Assembly: GCF_015832195.1 (NCBI RefSeq)
Contig: NC_052016.1
Coordinates: forward strand, 31,951,129-32,015,128
DNA from: Motacilla alba alba
Taxonomy: Eukaryota > Chordata > Aves > Passeriformes > Motacillidae
DNA length: 64,000 nt
Reading direction: 5' to 3'
Position numbers and translations under genes: made by a program. Below the pieces are notes generated by a model. That model searched no databases and was not told the DNA's origin. It saw only the letters and a list, made by a program, of their open reading frames with translations. How positions within the stretch are numbered: the stretch's first letter is position 1; each line of letters starts with the position of its first letter. Of the stretch, positions 1 to 13,275 are shown one piece after another.

Positions 1-707
1 ATTCACACTGGTTTCAAAAGGATTAAGGCAATGAGGCATTTGTTAAGATCTCACAATTCATTCCTTAAAACCTGGCTCTTTAATTCTTCTTTGAATCAAA
101 TTTATAGGGAACCACTACAGCAAAAGCATAGGAATGTGTACTAAAATGTTAATAATTTGTGGTAAAGTTCTGTGAGAGTGCATTCTGTAAAGCAGGCATC
201 CTGGGGGAATGTGTTATATTTTCTTCAGGCTTCAAAATAATTGCTTCTTCCACCAAAGGAATTTACATGTAGAAACTTTTTTTCTCTGCTTTGCACTGAA
301 ATCAAAATGTTAGTCCCCTGAAAGCCCCAGCAGGTGCAATTCTACATGAGTATCCTCAGATTTTCTAAGGATCAGGCAGATTCCGATAACTTAATGGCTG
401 GTTTGAGAGAGTACAGCAAGTGTTTGTGCATTCATAACTCATTCTTTCTGGGAAGGATCAAATGAGTCTTGTTGAATTTAATCTGTTTGAAAGTATTCTC
501 TATTTAGGATTAATTTCTGATTTAATTTCAGTAAGATTTAATGAATTCATTAATTCATTATGCAGACTGACTTCAGGCAGTGTATTCATTGCAATTTGCT
601 CACTTCACTGTTTATACATATGTGTATGTTTGTGACATGCAGTTGGTGATAGTTGTACCATATAATTTCTTCCCCCTGACTGGGAAGGAGGAAAAAGAAA
701 GAGTTAC

Positions 708-800
708 CAAAAAAGAAAAAAAATAAATGGGAAAAAAACCCCAACCAAAACAAAACAAAAAAAAAAAAAACAAAACCAAAAACAAACAACCAAAAACCAA
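708..800. repeat. A-rich low-complexity tract
   Basis: About 90 bp is almost entirely A with scattered C, G and T, including an uninterrupted run of about 14 A. It could be the decayed tail of a retroposed element or simple low-complexity DNA. No retroposon body is recognisable beside it. The short T/Phe-rich open frames on the opposite strand are a by-product. Confidence 0.8.
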
Positions 801-3642
801 AGAAACCACTACACTCCTGGGCTAAAATTTTTGATAGATAATCATTCACTATGATGGAATTTGCATGATTTTTGCATTGTTTCTATTTTCCTGACAGAGA
901 GACTGATTAATATGAAAAGTATAGTAGAAGAAGTGACATGACCTGGCCATGAAATGCAGACATTTGCATGCCATAAGCTGGGTTGTTTGAGCAGACCTAT
1001 GAGTTGCTTGACTCCAAAGATGGGTCTTATAAACAATTTGATATTTTTGTTGTTAAAGGGTCAATAAATTGATCTGGCAAGAAACACCCTTATTCTGTGA
1101 CTTCCTGAAGAAGCAGAATCATGACTTTCTACCAAAAATAACACTATATTTACGTGGTGCTAGGGGAAAATAAGCTGGCTGTGGTAGTATCTGAATTGTT
1201 TTTCCTCTGTAAACCAGTGTGCTCCCTATGCCCTTTCAACACACTCCCATTGTCTTGTCTCCCATTGCTTGTTTCATTCCTTCCTTTCCAACACAGCAAG
1301 GGATATCCATCCCAAGGATGTGGAAATAATAATGGTTGTCAGTGTTATAAATCTTTATACATTTGATTTTTCTTAGAGTGGGCACTTCTTCCTTCATTTG
1401 CAAGGAAGGATGATAGGAGCCCTGATGGAAACTCTTAGACAACTGCTTATGAGGGTTTGACATTCTTCCATTCCCTCTTATTACCATGGGTCTTCTGGGC
1501 AGTTAGGACTTGGTGAAGGGAAGGAAAGATCTTGACTCCATTTGAGAAGGCTAGTTTATTATATTATGATATATATTACATTAAAAAAGACCACACTATA
1601 AATATACTACAAAGAATAGAGAGAAAGATTCATCAGAAGGCGGGACAGGAATAGAAAGGAAATGAATAACAAAGTTCTGTGACTCCCAGAGAGTCCGAGA
1701 GCTGCTGCCTCCTCGACTGGCCACTAAGTAGAAACATCCCACATTGACCAATCGAGAAAGCACCTGCTGCATTCCACAGTAGCAGATAACAAATTGTTTA
1801 CACTTGAAGCTGAGGCCCTTCAGCTTCTCAGGAGAAGAAAATCCTAGCAAAGGGATTTTCACAAAATATCACAACCACACCCTCTTACTTTTCTTTGCTG
1901 CTCCAGCTGCTTCACATCCTTAGAAAACTCCTAAATGCACTGAATAGTATTTGAGGGGAACTGACAGGAAATGAAGCAGTCAGACTCAGGACAGTGTTAG
2001 CAATCCAACCTGTGTGGATTGCTAATTATCTATAGGACACAGCCATTCATAAGTTCTTTTAAGCTTTTTTTCCGTTTCTTTACCCCCAAGTGCTTAGCTA
2101 TTTTCAGCTCCACCTATTTTAATGGCTGCAGCTTTTCCTTCTGCCTTTGGGAGTCTGATACACATATTGATTTATTTTGAGCTATATTGCTAATTACTAT
2201 TTTTGTAAGTATAGTGTTTCATTATTCATTAAAGCTGGGGAGACATTTTAGTAATTTCTAAGTAGAACAAATGTAAATTCAGTAATCAAGTAAGATCTGT
2301 GGTTAGGGTTTAAGAGGGCTAGGAGGAGTGATCTGACAAAGGAGCTGGTATGAAAACTGAGAGCTATTGATATATGAAGGAGTGTTACTAAGAAAGCAGA
2401 AACAAACTAATGTTGGCATGTACAAGATGCAGGGGCCAGCTGAAACGCTGGGAGGAATTCTTTAGTTCACCGAAGGAATAAACTGTCACAGGAACCCAGA
2501 GAGTCATTTTTTGGGGCAAATATCCAAAGACTGGTAAAAACCACTCCTGCAGGGTGGATGAACAAAATCACCCATGCCGCACTGTACAGAGAGGGCCTAG
2601 AGGACCCTGGAGATTTTCAGTTGTTTCCTCTTTAGTGTGTGACTAAGCCGCTCAATGTGAACTGGCCCTTACTAAGAGAAGAGGAAACACTGTCCATTTT
2701 CTGGTGTTAAATCAACTGTGCAAGCTTCCCAGTGCTTTCTGTCTGGCTTTGCATGGGTTCCTGAGGAAAGAAGGTTCCTATTCCGGAAACCCATAAGCCC
2801 TTCTCAGGATGAAAACCCTCTTTCCATATCCCATGCATCAGAGTAGAAAGACATGGAAGTAGCTCTGTGCAATTTGCCTGCCCAGCCATCCTAGGAGTCC
2901 TTACCAGGGTCCCCTTTCCCTCAGCTTCTCTGCCAGGGGTCCTCTGAGTAAAGCCCCCCACAGGCCAGGCTCCAGGGATTTCTGGATGAAGAGTACAGTT
3001 CTGCTACAGATGCACCAGTTGCAGAGTTATCTGAACTGTGTGCCTGGGGAAAAGACATTATGATATGCAGTTCTTGGAGGCTACTGACATGCTTCCTGAC
3101 TGAAGGATGAAAAAAAAAACACTAGGATACCTTACAACCAGATACTAAATACTCATTGAAGCCCTTTATCAATAACAACTTAAAAATGGGAAAAAATTGA
3201 AGGCAGTGAAAAAATTGAAATAAATAACAGTTGTCTTGCAGCAGGAAGACTAGAAGATCTGGATAACTATTTAAATGTGCCTGTGATATACTAGCCCTTA
3301 TAAGTGGCGGATCCAAAGACTTTTTCCAAGGGCTTTTTCCCTAGCACATCTATTCAACATGTTCCCTTTGGCCAGGGGTCTTTATAGCACTAGAATAGGA
3401 GGGTCCACAAAGGGTTTTCTGCAGCAGGCACTGCAGGCTTTCCTCCCCCTCCCTCCTTTTCAATAGGGTTGATTTCAGTAAACGAGCAAAGGATGAAACA
3501 AAATGGCTCAAAGCCACATGAGCATTTCCCATAGCTCAGTGCCAGGGTCTAGAAGAAGTGACTAAGCCCTGGGGTTGCTGAGTCTTGTGTTCAGGATCCT
3601 CCCAGTACCATGCCTGTACTCTGATGACAACCCACCTGAAGA

Positions 3643-3674
3643 GGGGAGAGGGGAGAGGGGAGAGAGGGGAGGGG
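3643..3674 (+). repeat. G-rich tandem tract (GGGGAGA)n, G-quadruplex candidate
   Basis: Five runs of four G (3643, 3650, 3657, 3666, 3671) are separated by loops AGA, AGA, AGAGA and A. This fits the classical G-quadruplex pattern with spare runs. It lies on the sense strand of GAP43 intron 1, so it could fold as DNA or in the pre-mRNA. Folding itself is inferred. Confidence 0.75.
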
Positions 3675-5639
3675 TGTGGCACAACATTATGCCCTCAGGA
3701 GTGTGCCACTCATCAGTGACAGCTGCAATCACAAGCCTGATTGATCAGTTTTACAGATCTTGGGAGGCACTGGAGTTACACAAACTGGGCATGGTCTCAG
3801 GCAGTCAAGCCCAGATTCTTGTGTGAAAGAAGCTGTGTCATAAACGTCCCCTCTGGAGACCTTTTCAGGTTCTGGCAGACCTGAAAAGCCCCCCTTAAGG
3901 ATGTTCTCATCCTGCACTGACAGGAAGAAGTAGATAAGAGTGTGGCTTAAATATTGCACAATGCTTTACTGAGCTACACACCATGCATTTGAGGTTCTTG
4001 CAGCACTAAAAATACTAATTTAATTATGTTCAGAGTCCTTCTGGAACTTAAAAATGTCTCCATTTGTAAGTTTTTTGGAGCAGCAGACCACAGAGATCTT
4101 GTAAAAATTATCCCTAGCAAAATGTCTCTGGAATCAATGAAATGAAACTCCACTTTTATCATCTGACATTGCTTTTGGCACTGGACTTCAAATAAGATGA
4201 CTGTACAACTGTTAATCAGTTAATAAGTTGGAATAGAAGAATAGAAAAAGATGGTCTGGGTCTTCTCACACTTTTCTGTGAGTCAGAAGTATATAGGAGC
4301 TCATAGTGGGACCAATGACCTGTTTCCTTTATTTGGCACCTTAAAAGTAGGTCTAACTCTTCCTTTTCTCACTTGTAGTAGTGCCTAAGCAGGGAGGAGA
4401 TATGGATATCTCTCCTTCTCTGCTTCTACTTTAAACACATATGAGAAATGAACAGTAAATGTAGGCCAAGAATAATTTCACATAAGGTTTTCTGTAAGGT
4501 CCCTGGCATCCAAGACCTAGAGTTGCTGTGAAGAATTCAGATTCATAAGACAGGTCCATGTCTTACCCACTGCTTGTGGTGAATTCATACACAGGCTGTC
4601 ACAACAGTCCTATCAGAAATCTTGTAGAAGATGTGTGGGACAAATATCAACACCAGTGTCACTGAAGTAAAGGTGGGTGAAGACAAAGGCCAGGGCAAGC
4701 CAGGGGATGTATAAGGGCAGTCTCTGGGTCAGTCAAGTCCCAATGGCATGAAGATCCACAACACAAATCAATAAACTGAGCTTCCATGAAGAACAGATCC
4801 AGACTCAACACCCTCATTATTTGCCTTTCAGTACTTAGGCTGATATCCTATTCTAGTGAAATGGAGTCTGCTGTTAACAGGAAATCCCATGGAGAAGGAA
4901 GCAGAGCCAGTAGGACTATTCCTGGCTAGTTAAGGAGAGGCCATGCCAGTGAGACTGGTTGAATCCATCAGAACCAGAAGCTGACAAAAAGCCAGCTTCC
5001 CCAGGGAGAAGACAGAGTGTATACCGATAGGTAGAAGCCTTTGTAATGGATTGCTGCACTTTGGGGATACAATATCATGATACACATAGAGTTCAGCTGC
5101 AGTGGGGTTGTGGAATTGGTCTATTTGGAACTAAAGCTGAAGAGGCTATGGGAGAGGATATCTTAGGCAGAGCTGTTTTAAAGCCAATTTATCAAATTGC
5201 ATAGACCTACAACTCTGTTTTTTTGGATTTTGCTAAGTGCAGCTCTGATGATTTGAAGGATTGTATGGTGCTCCCCAGAGAATGGTGAAGCTGTTGGCTA
5301 AAGGTGATGCTTGGAGCTAGGCTCTCTTTCAAGACTGGAAAAGCAAAATACAAAGGTCTGACCAATAGGTTAATGGAACAGTAAGAAAGCAGTACTTACT
5401 TTACTGGCCTTGCTAGATCCCAATAAAAAATCCTGTTTCTGCTTTTTTCAGCTCACCCTGTAATTTCACCTGGGATACACGCCTTTGTCCCTCCTGAAGT
5501 TTAATTGCTGTGTGTGACTGAAGGCACATGTGGCAGCCAAAGGGTTTCCCTCCAGCTATAGCTGCAGTTCAGGAGAAGAAACACCTTTTCTTCTTCATGG
5601 AGGTGCTCAGTATAAAGCAGTGGTGGTGTCACAAAGGGC

Positions 5640-6050
5640 AAGTCCTACCTGACTAACCTAGTGGTTTTCTGTGATGGAGTGACTACTCCAGTGAGCAGGG
5701 GAAGGGCTACGGATATCACCATTTGGACTTCTGCAAGGTCTTTAGCATAGTCCCAGATGACATCCTTCTCTCTATACTGGAGAGATTGATTTGATGGGAG
5801 GACTCTTCGGTGGATGAGGAATTGGTTGGACAGTTACCTCCAGAGGGTAGCGGTCAACAACTTGAAGCCCCTGTAGACACTGATGACAAGTGGTGACCTT
5901 TAGGGGGTCTATATTGGGACCAGTGCTATTTAATGTCTTCCTCAGTGACAGAGACAGTGGGATCAAGTGCACCATCAGCATATTTGCAGACAACACCAAA
6001 CTGAGTGCTGTCGACAGGCCTGAAGGATGGGATGCCTTGTGTTGCCATGG
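5640..6050 (+). mobile_element. CR1-type LINE fragment, reverse-transcriptase region, dead
   Basis: Conceptual translation gives reverse-transcriptase pieces in more than one frame: DFCKVFSIVPDDILLS near 5728-5780, RWMRNWLDSYLQRVAVN near 5811-5861, then GPVLFNVFLSDRDSG and FADNTKL near 5918-6005. These match the order of motifs in CR1 ORF2. Stop codons and frame changes separate them. The catalytic FADD motif reads FADN, so this copy is inactive. The 5' portion and the CR1 3' tail are missing. The element lies in GAP43 intron 1 in the sense orientation. The right boundary is approximate. Confidence 0.85.
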
Positions 6051-8605
6051 AGGGAATGGGGTAGGAGCAGGACATAAGCTTCTGCTTCCTGTGGAGGTCA
6101 TTCTGGAGACCTCGCATAAGCCTGGACTGTGGGGAATCTCAGCAGCTGTCTGCCCAAGATCTCGGGGGAGCAAGTCTGAGCAGGAAATTAGCCTCTGTGC
6201 CCTGGGTGCAGCTAGATCAGAAGCAAATGTGTCCAGCTCTCATAGGGGCAGGCACTCGGAGCCACCAGAGGCTATATAACAATTCCCTAAAATTTTTTTT
6301 GGAATCCAAAACTAAAAAAAAGGGGCAAAAAAAGAGACTAGGAGACAAAAGGTAGGGAGGGAGAGACATTGATAATTCTGGGTTTCATTACCTGCTCATG
6401 GTCAGCAGACTATGGATTGAGAGCCTGAAGGTATTACTTCAAAAAAGTCCACATAACAACAACCATCCTTACCCAAACTTCCCCAAAACCAACCAAGCAA
6501 ACAACATAGTTTGAGCTTAAAAAGGTAAAATTTCTCTTTAGTCCAGTGACATGCAAGCTTGCATTTCTATCTAAGCACATCTGCATCAAAAATAATCTGT
6601 TCTTTGAATGGACTTTTCTAATCAAATTCAAGGGAAATTTACCACCTGGTCCTTTTGCTGAATTTCTTCAATCTACTATTTTGGTAGTAGATTTACAGTG
6701 TCAGCTTGGATACCTTCCTGCTTCTTTTCTAGGCTTTGATCCCTTGATTTGAATGCCTGCTGACTGGTTCCTTCTGGAGTGACACAAGTATTTCCCTCCA
6801 AAAATGAGACTAGACACAACTAACAGTACAGGATGCACCAGGATCCAACCTCAAGCAAGAGCACAGATGTTGGTTGTGCCAAATACTCAAGACCTTTGAC
6901 ACAGTCCCCACAGACCTTGTGCCCTGGAGTGCCCTCATATACTTAGACCACAGCCCAGGATATACACACACCCTTGGCATGAAAGCACCACCTTCTCAAG
7001 TTCCAGCCCAGTCCTATCTCTGAGATTCTGGGTGCTTTAAATTGAAAGATGAGTGAGTGCAGCCTGTGCCCCACAACCACCAAAGTGCTCCACAGAGCCC
7101 AGACCAGACGCAAGCCAAGTGTTTTCCCCTGTGAGCTTCTCTGCTCCAGAAACATGAACATCATCCCAAACATCATCCACTATGTGTCCCCTTCAGGGGC
7201 AAGGCTCTACTTTCTTTCACCTGGCCTGCAAAGGCAACATAAACAGTAGTGAGTACCTTCTTCCATTTAACTGCTGGAGCTGTTGGAGCTTCAGGGTGGT
7301 AAAGGACACTGTGGTTGACCACCAGCTTAAGAGAAACAGGGTGACAAACAGAAGGGAGAGTCATAAACAGGTGAGGAGGGTATGGATTTATTGAGAAGGC
7401 TCACTAGAAATATCTAAATAGGTCTAGCTTAGATTGTCTTCTACCTCTCTTTGCAGCCACTGTACATGAGTGACTAAAATCCATCCATCTGCCCGCTTGT
7501 CATCTTATTTTAATCTAGGCACCATAAAATAGAGGGCAATTTTACTACATATGGGAGGATCTTGTAGAGGAAAGGGTGGAAACCCTATTGTTAGAGGATT
7601 TGAAACTGGAGAGCTGAAACCCTGCTAGTTATACCCTGGGGAATAATCCTGCATAGGCCTTCGGAGGGATGAATTAACCTTTTCTTTCTCAAGGGTGTTT
7701 TACCCACCATCACCATTGTCATCCTGGGAGAAAAAAGGAACTCTGTTTGTTTCCTCGCATTGAAGACAGGTTGTGCTGACAGGTGCCATCCTCTAGCCAG
7801 GTGTCTTCACACCATTTAAGTGGGTTTAAAAAAGCTGTTCTGTGTGCTAAATTGCTTCCTCACTTCCCAAAGCGTGAAAGTCTTTTCTCTCTTTCACGTG
7901 TCCACGTTTTGCTCCTTCTGGGGAGACAGCTGGTCTTTTTTTTAGTACATTCTGCTCCTTAAATGCTGTCTCTGAGACAAATCAGGTCACGAGGAGCCAG
8001 GCCCATGAAAAACACTAAGGTGACTCAGTCCTGGGAAATCACTGGGAGTTGGATGCCTAAATTTCTTTGTGAGTCTAGGCCCAAGTGGCCTTGAGTAACA
8101 TCAGTAAGAACATACATTGTATTCTAGTCAAGAACAGAGCATGGGCTGAGATGCATCTTAACCCCAAAAATAGCTCAGGTGCTTGGGTGATTCAGCACTA
8201 GTTCACCTGAATAACTGAAAGAAAGGTTTCCACACGTACTTTAGCACAGGTGTTATGAGAAAAGAATGACTTTGGGCCCTTACTCCTTTGCGAGGAGAAC
8301 ACAGTTGTTTGTTTTGTTTTGCCTTGTTTTGTTTTCCCAGTAATAATCAGGTATCATATTTCCCTTGGGTGAAATAAGTGAACTGTGTTAAGTGTCAATG
8401 GTCCTATGGATGTCCAGGCTCTGGCCAGTGTTGATGCCTTGTCTGGTGAAAGGTGTGTAAGTCCTAAATCTGGGCTTCCAGCACATCATTTTCAAAATAC
8501 TGGGAGATGGCCACGTGTATCAAAGGGCTCTGGGATTTGGTGTCATGTTGAAGAGGAGCTCCTAACTAAGGAAAGAAAGGAGCAGTATACCAGGGTGATG
8601 ATTGA

Positions 8606-8632
8606 GCATATAGCATAGCTATAGCATATAGC
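8606..8632. repeat. Short ATAGC/CATATAGC repeat
   Basis: Four tightly spaced occurrences of ATAGC lie within 27 bp, with CATATAGC at both ends. It is a small local duplication with no evident function. Confidence 0.5.
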
Positions 8633-10053
8633 AGCCTGATGGTAGGATCAATGTTAAGGAGGTTGATGCTATATGTTGGAGGGCAGTGAAACACCAGGAA
8701 AAGGAGAGCTAGAGAGGGAAGCAGAGGAAGCTGTGTAATATTCAAACACCTTTCAGTGAAACAGTAAGTTCTTTCTTGGGCTCTTTACCCCAGCATCCAG
8801 AACACAAAACAACGTGATTATTTTTTCCAAGGAGGGGCAATGAGGTACACCATGAGAGACAAGTGGACTAACAGCAAGCAAGGACCAAAGCACTCAAAGC
8901 ACTCAGTCCTCTCCTTTCTTTGTGTATATATATATAGACAATATATATGTGGCTGCAAACATGTGGAACATCTAGAAAAGACCTAGGTTCTCCATTTCTC
9001 CTTTCCTGAAATACCAGCACAGGAGACATTTAAAAGGGTCTGGAGGTTATAGTAATACTTCCTTAATTCTTTGCCATAATTTGACACCCTCCCCCAATAA
9101 GCTGTGAGTTTGGCGATGGAAGGTGTAAAAGCAGCCAGAGATTAGAAATCTTCTTGTCATGGCTCCAGGAAATTTCTACATTCCTGGTACCTAAGAACTA
9201 ACCTCTGCCCTCTCTGTGACTTAACATTAATTTCTTATTTCCTACTCTCTCACATACGTGATAGCAAGGAAATTCTCACTTACAGGAACAGTCTGCATGG
9301 GAAGGGATGTCCTAGAAACCTGGAGGTGTGGCAGACAAGCAGATGGGGATGGTGAGAGGATCATCCCTCTAGGACTGGAAAGATGCTGTAGGCTGTGTAG
9401 ATAAATGTGTGTTTCATAAAGGCAGAGCTTTGCACACTGGTTTCATTGGGTATGTAAGGATGGTCTAAATGAAGAAATGGACTGTGTTTGACTGTGTCCT
9501 TTCATAGATCCGTTTAGCTCTTCATCCACCTGCCTCAGTGATACCATATTGTCATTACAGGATCTATGATTTATTTAAAACTAAATGAAACAGAGGACAG
9601 TTGTTCTGTGTAAAATGGCAATACACTGCATGTATAGGAATATGTCAGTATTAAGTATTGGTATGAGTTTACTTTACAAATAGATGTGTAAATGAAGGGG
9701 AGGGAGGTGATGGAATACTAATATCTGAAACCTATCCCTACCAGACCTGATTCCTGGCTGAGAACTCTAGATTCCATGCAAACACCAGTAATAAGAGTCA
9801 CTTTATTCTAGCCATAATACTACAGCCAAGATGTCATGAATGCTTGGGAGATAGATAAGACAGACAGATTTCTTGTTTTCCACTGAGATGGTTTTGAATG
9901 CATCCTGGCAAGGCTGACTCACCCTTTTAGCTTTCCAAGGAAGACAAATTGCTTTCCAGGAGCTTCTGCTGTATACAGGTTATTTTTGAGCTCTTCCTTA
10001 ATTAAGGTTTATCTGCTGTGCACATAATCCACAGATGAAAAGCCCTTGGGGGC

Positions 10054-10073
10054 TTTTTTTTTTTTTTTTTTTT
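10054..10073. repeat. Poly(T)20 run
   Basis: Twenty consecutive T lie in intron 1. On the opposite strand this is poly(A), which could be a retroposon tail, but no recognisable element is attached. Confidence 0.9.
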
Positions 10074-13000
10074 GTGCGAACAGAAGTTTCCCCCTGAACA
10101 GCCTGTTTCTCACCCAACCCATTGTTACACAACATGACACACATACTTTATGGATACCGTGTCCTACCCCAGAAGTAGCTGCAGGCTAGTAGCCTGAAAA
10201 AAAGTAATTTCAAATGCCTGGGATACTTTACTGAGGAAGAACTGAATAGAAACAGGATTCCTGAGGGCCACAGTTGGCAAAGACAAACTATTAGTACATT
10301 TCTTTTATCCAGGGTCTTGAACGCCGCCTCTTCCCCAGTCTCATGTTTCTTATCTTTTGTATCTGAAATTATGCTGAAAGCACCCTACTGGAAATACATT
10401 TTGCAGTTGCACGACTTGGGATCTGGCAAGGACTCAATTGGATGTCATCCCAACTGGGAGAAGAGGACAATGATGTCACTGGAATAGCAAAGGAGCCTTT
10501 TAGTTCTGCTATGATGTAGGTGCAGGTGGGAGGTTTTGGTCTGCCATCCCTAGAGAGAAGTGCTCTCCCATCCCCTACCAGGTCAGGGGCTGACAGGGAT
10601 ACAGGGCCACCCCTGTGCCTCACTGTGCCCTGGACTCTGGCTAACAGGGGAAGGAGATAAACCTTTACAGGGCTGCATAGCCTAGGTAACAGGGCAGCTC
10701 CTCTGGAGTCAGAAAGCTAGGCATGCAGTAGTCCACAGCCTGTAATAGCTGTCTTGGTTGGTGTAGGAAGTATGTGGAATGTGAGAGGAACAAGGCCAGT
10801 GGCAAGAGAGATCTCCCTTCAGTCAATGTTTTTGTTGTTTGTCCAAGGATTAACAATTCTGTCACATTCACTAACAGTTTCACAGGGATCAGGTGTGGGG
10901 ACTGGACCCTCAAGGCCTCGTAGTCTAAATTGTCTTTCCAGTCTCCCAGTCTTGCTGCTGTTTGAGACTAGCCTCAGTCCTTGGGTAGAAGGAGACAAAG
11001 CTACAGCGTTTAAGTGTCCTACAGTTCTCTGAAGGAGCACCAGTCTATTTTCATGTTGCTGTGGCTACAGTGTAATGCTGGCATATCCAAGATCTCTTTA
11101 AACCAGCTAGTTCAGGTATTAGCAGTTAGGTTGCCATGGCAATGCAGGACTTACTGCAAGCTGCAAAACTTGTCTAAGGAACAGGATGGATTAACCTGTG
11201 TGGAGCTCTGCACTATCTGGCTAGTTTAAACATACTTCCAATTTGGTTCTACCTCCTTGTGCTGAAGTAGGCTGAAAAGCTTACCCAGATGCTGAGCAAC
11301 AGTGTTGAGCTAGCTATGCAAGACACACGAATGGTTGCAGCCTGCTGGTGCCTGTATTGTCTTTGCATGTAACCATCACCTGCTCTCTGACAAGCTGAGA
11401 CAAACATGAAAAGCCCACTTTCCATACTGTGTCATTTAATGCACTTGAGGAAGTGTAGACATAATGCTCACCCTGTGATTGGTGCAACAACCATTTTGTC
11501 CCTGGACATGGTCAGGAGCAGAAAAACCCCTTGAGCAGAATTCTGTGAATTAATCCCATTTACATATTCATTCACAGCCTTTTTCACTCCCTACATAAGC
11601 ATCCTGTGCCCCTCCCATCTCACTTCCTCCTGTGTACAGACCCATCCACATCCCTGCACAGCTGTGTAGGGTGACGATTTTCCTTGATGATCTGGGGCTA
11701 CTCACTCCTTGGCCACCATACCCACTTAAGAAATGATGGGCACCAATGCTAGGGTGAGGGATCTGTGCTTACCGAGGACCCAGGGGGACATAGCGGGTAC
11801 CACCTCTGGCATGGCAGTGGACACCAGATTGGTTCTCTGGCTGAGCATCACTCCCATGTGTGCTTGGCTCTGTCTTGTGCTGGAAATGATCACTTCCAGT
11901 CTGTTTCCCAGGAATTGCTGCTGCTGTGGCCACTCTTCTTTCCCCCTCTCTACAGTCATGATGTTTCCAGTGGCACACTTGCACATGGCAATGGCTTATT
12001 CTCCCTTCTTACTGCCACTCTTTTACTGAACACGTTTGTAGGTTGTCTCCTCTCTCTTCTGGTCTGGAGCCTTTCCCCAGATGGCACATCCCAGTCACAG
12101 TGGCCAAAGGAGTAATTCCCACTTCCTGTGCAGGAGTAAATGCTTCTGTCTTTCCTAGTCAGATTGTTTTCTTTGTTTTGTGACCTGAGCCAATGATGGA
12201 AACCAGGTGCAGACAGCAAAGAGGCCAGCGGCTCTGCTTCCAAGTAGGTCTTTTGAATGCTTCCCGATGGGACTATTAATAGAACAGTGTCCTTTCATCA
12301 ATATGTAGCTGAGCTGTTACTTGCCAAGGCCTGCTAAATTATTGGGGTGAAGCATGGTCTATCCTGTAGATTCAGTGAAGGTTTATTATCTCTCTGCAGC
12401 AGACCAGCATGAGGCACAGGCCCTGTTTTGGTCCCATTTAAGACTTTAATGCATGATTTAGGTCTAAAAAACACAGGGAATGCCTATTCTTTGTTATAAT
12501 GCTGAATTCCCCCCAGTAGTCAGAGAAATAATAATAGTCAGCTGAAATTGGAAAGAGTGATAATAATCTGCCTATTAATCCTTCAGTGAAACCATGAGTG
12601 GAGAGCAAAGGCAAAGCACTTGGAGCGCTTGCAGGCAGGGTGTTTGTGAGGAGTACATCCTATGAATATCCGTGTGTGTCTGACAGCACAGAACTGTGGC
12701 GAGGCGAGCAGCAATCCCATTCTCTGCTGGCAATCCCCAGCCAAAAAGCTATAAAAGACAAAGCACTTGGTGTCATTAGAGTCACACACCTGCGAAACAA
12801 GGTGTCATTAAAAAGAAACACTGACTTGAAAGCAGAGGTGGATTTAGAAGGACTATGAAAATCTCCCTCAGGAGAGTCTTTTGAAAATGAGTAGGGGAAA
12901 AAAATTGGTATATTTCAAAATGAATGGGAAAATAAATCATGGGAATAGAGACAAGCCAGCTGGTGAAAGCCTTTCCACACAGCCAAGATGGTCTCAGGAT

Positions 13001-13228
13001 TGCTGACAGAGATGATGAGGTGCTTTAAATTTCTATTACAAACCTCTGACTGGAGGTTCGGCTGGAGACCTATGTCTGTCCAGCCTTAGGATGAAATTGG
13101 CACCACCTGGCTCCAAACCCATACCAAATGGAAAGGCTGTTTTGAAACTTTGCAGTGTTTAGCAGGAAGAAAGTGGGATATTCTCAATAAAATTAGAGCA
13201 TCTGCTACACCTGAAGAAATCTTAACTT

Positions 13229-13275
13229 ATCTCCCTCTTTTCTCCTTTGCCCTCCTCCCTTGTTCTTCTTCAAAG
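13229..13275 (+). promoter_or_regulatory. GAP43: Polypyrimidine tract and 3' splice site of GAP43 intron 1
   Basis: About 40 bp of nearly pure C/T ends in CTTCTTCAAAG, with the acceptor AG at 13274-13275. The reading frame of the conserved GAP43 sequence starts in phase 0 right after it. This decides the exon 2 boundary. The frame stays open upstream of the acceptor, but that is intron. Confidence 0.92.

Larger units (their letters stand above)
1..13275 (+). other. GAP43: GAP43 intron 1 (3' part)
   Basis: This is noncoding sequence upstream of GAP43 exon 2, so it is read as the distal part of intron 1. I looked for an exon encoding the family's conserved N-terminus (Met-Leu-Cys-Cys start, ending in Lys-Gln before a GT donor) and saw none, so exon 1 and the promoter lie outside the window. 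Open frames here are short and overlap on both strands without recognisable domains. Identifiable contents are an A-rich tract near 708-800, a G-rich quadruplex candidate near 3643, a dead CR1 LINE piece at 5640-6050, a T20 run at 10054 and a strong polypyrimidine tract before the exon 2 acceptor. Confidence 0.8.

Noticed and set aside
6885..6930. Possible CR1 reverse-transcriptase scrap (LKTFDTVPTDLV)
   Set aside because: Only about 12 residues resemble the SKAFDTVPHDIL motif and the flanks do not continue the match; could be chance.
13150..13275. In-frame upstream extension of the GAP43 exon 2 reading frame
   Set aside because: The frame is open for 42 codons but starts at a TTG, with no in-frame ATG, and it runs through a textbook polypyrimidine tract ending in AG. 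It is intron, not an N-terminal extension.
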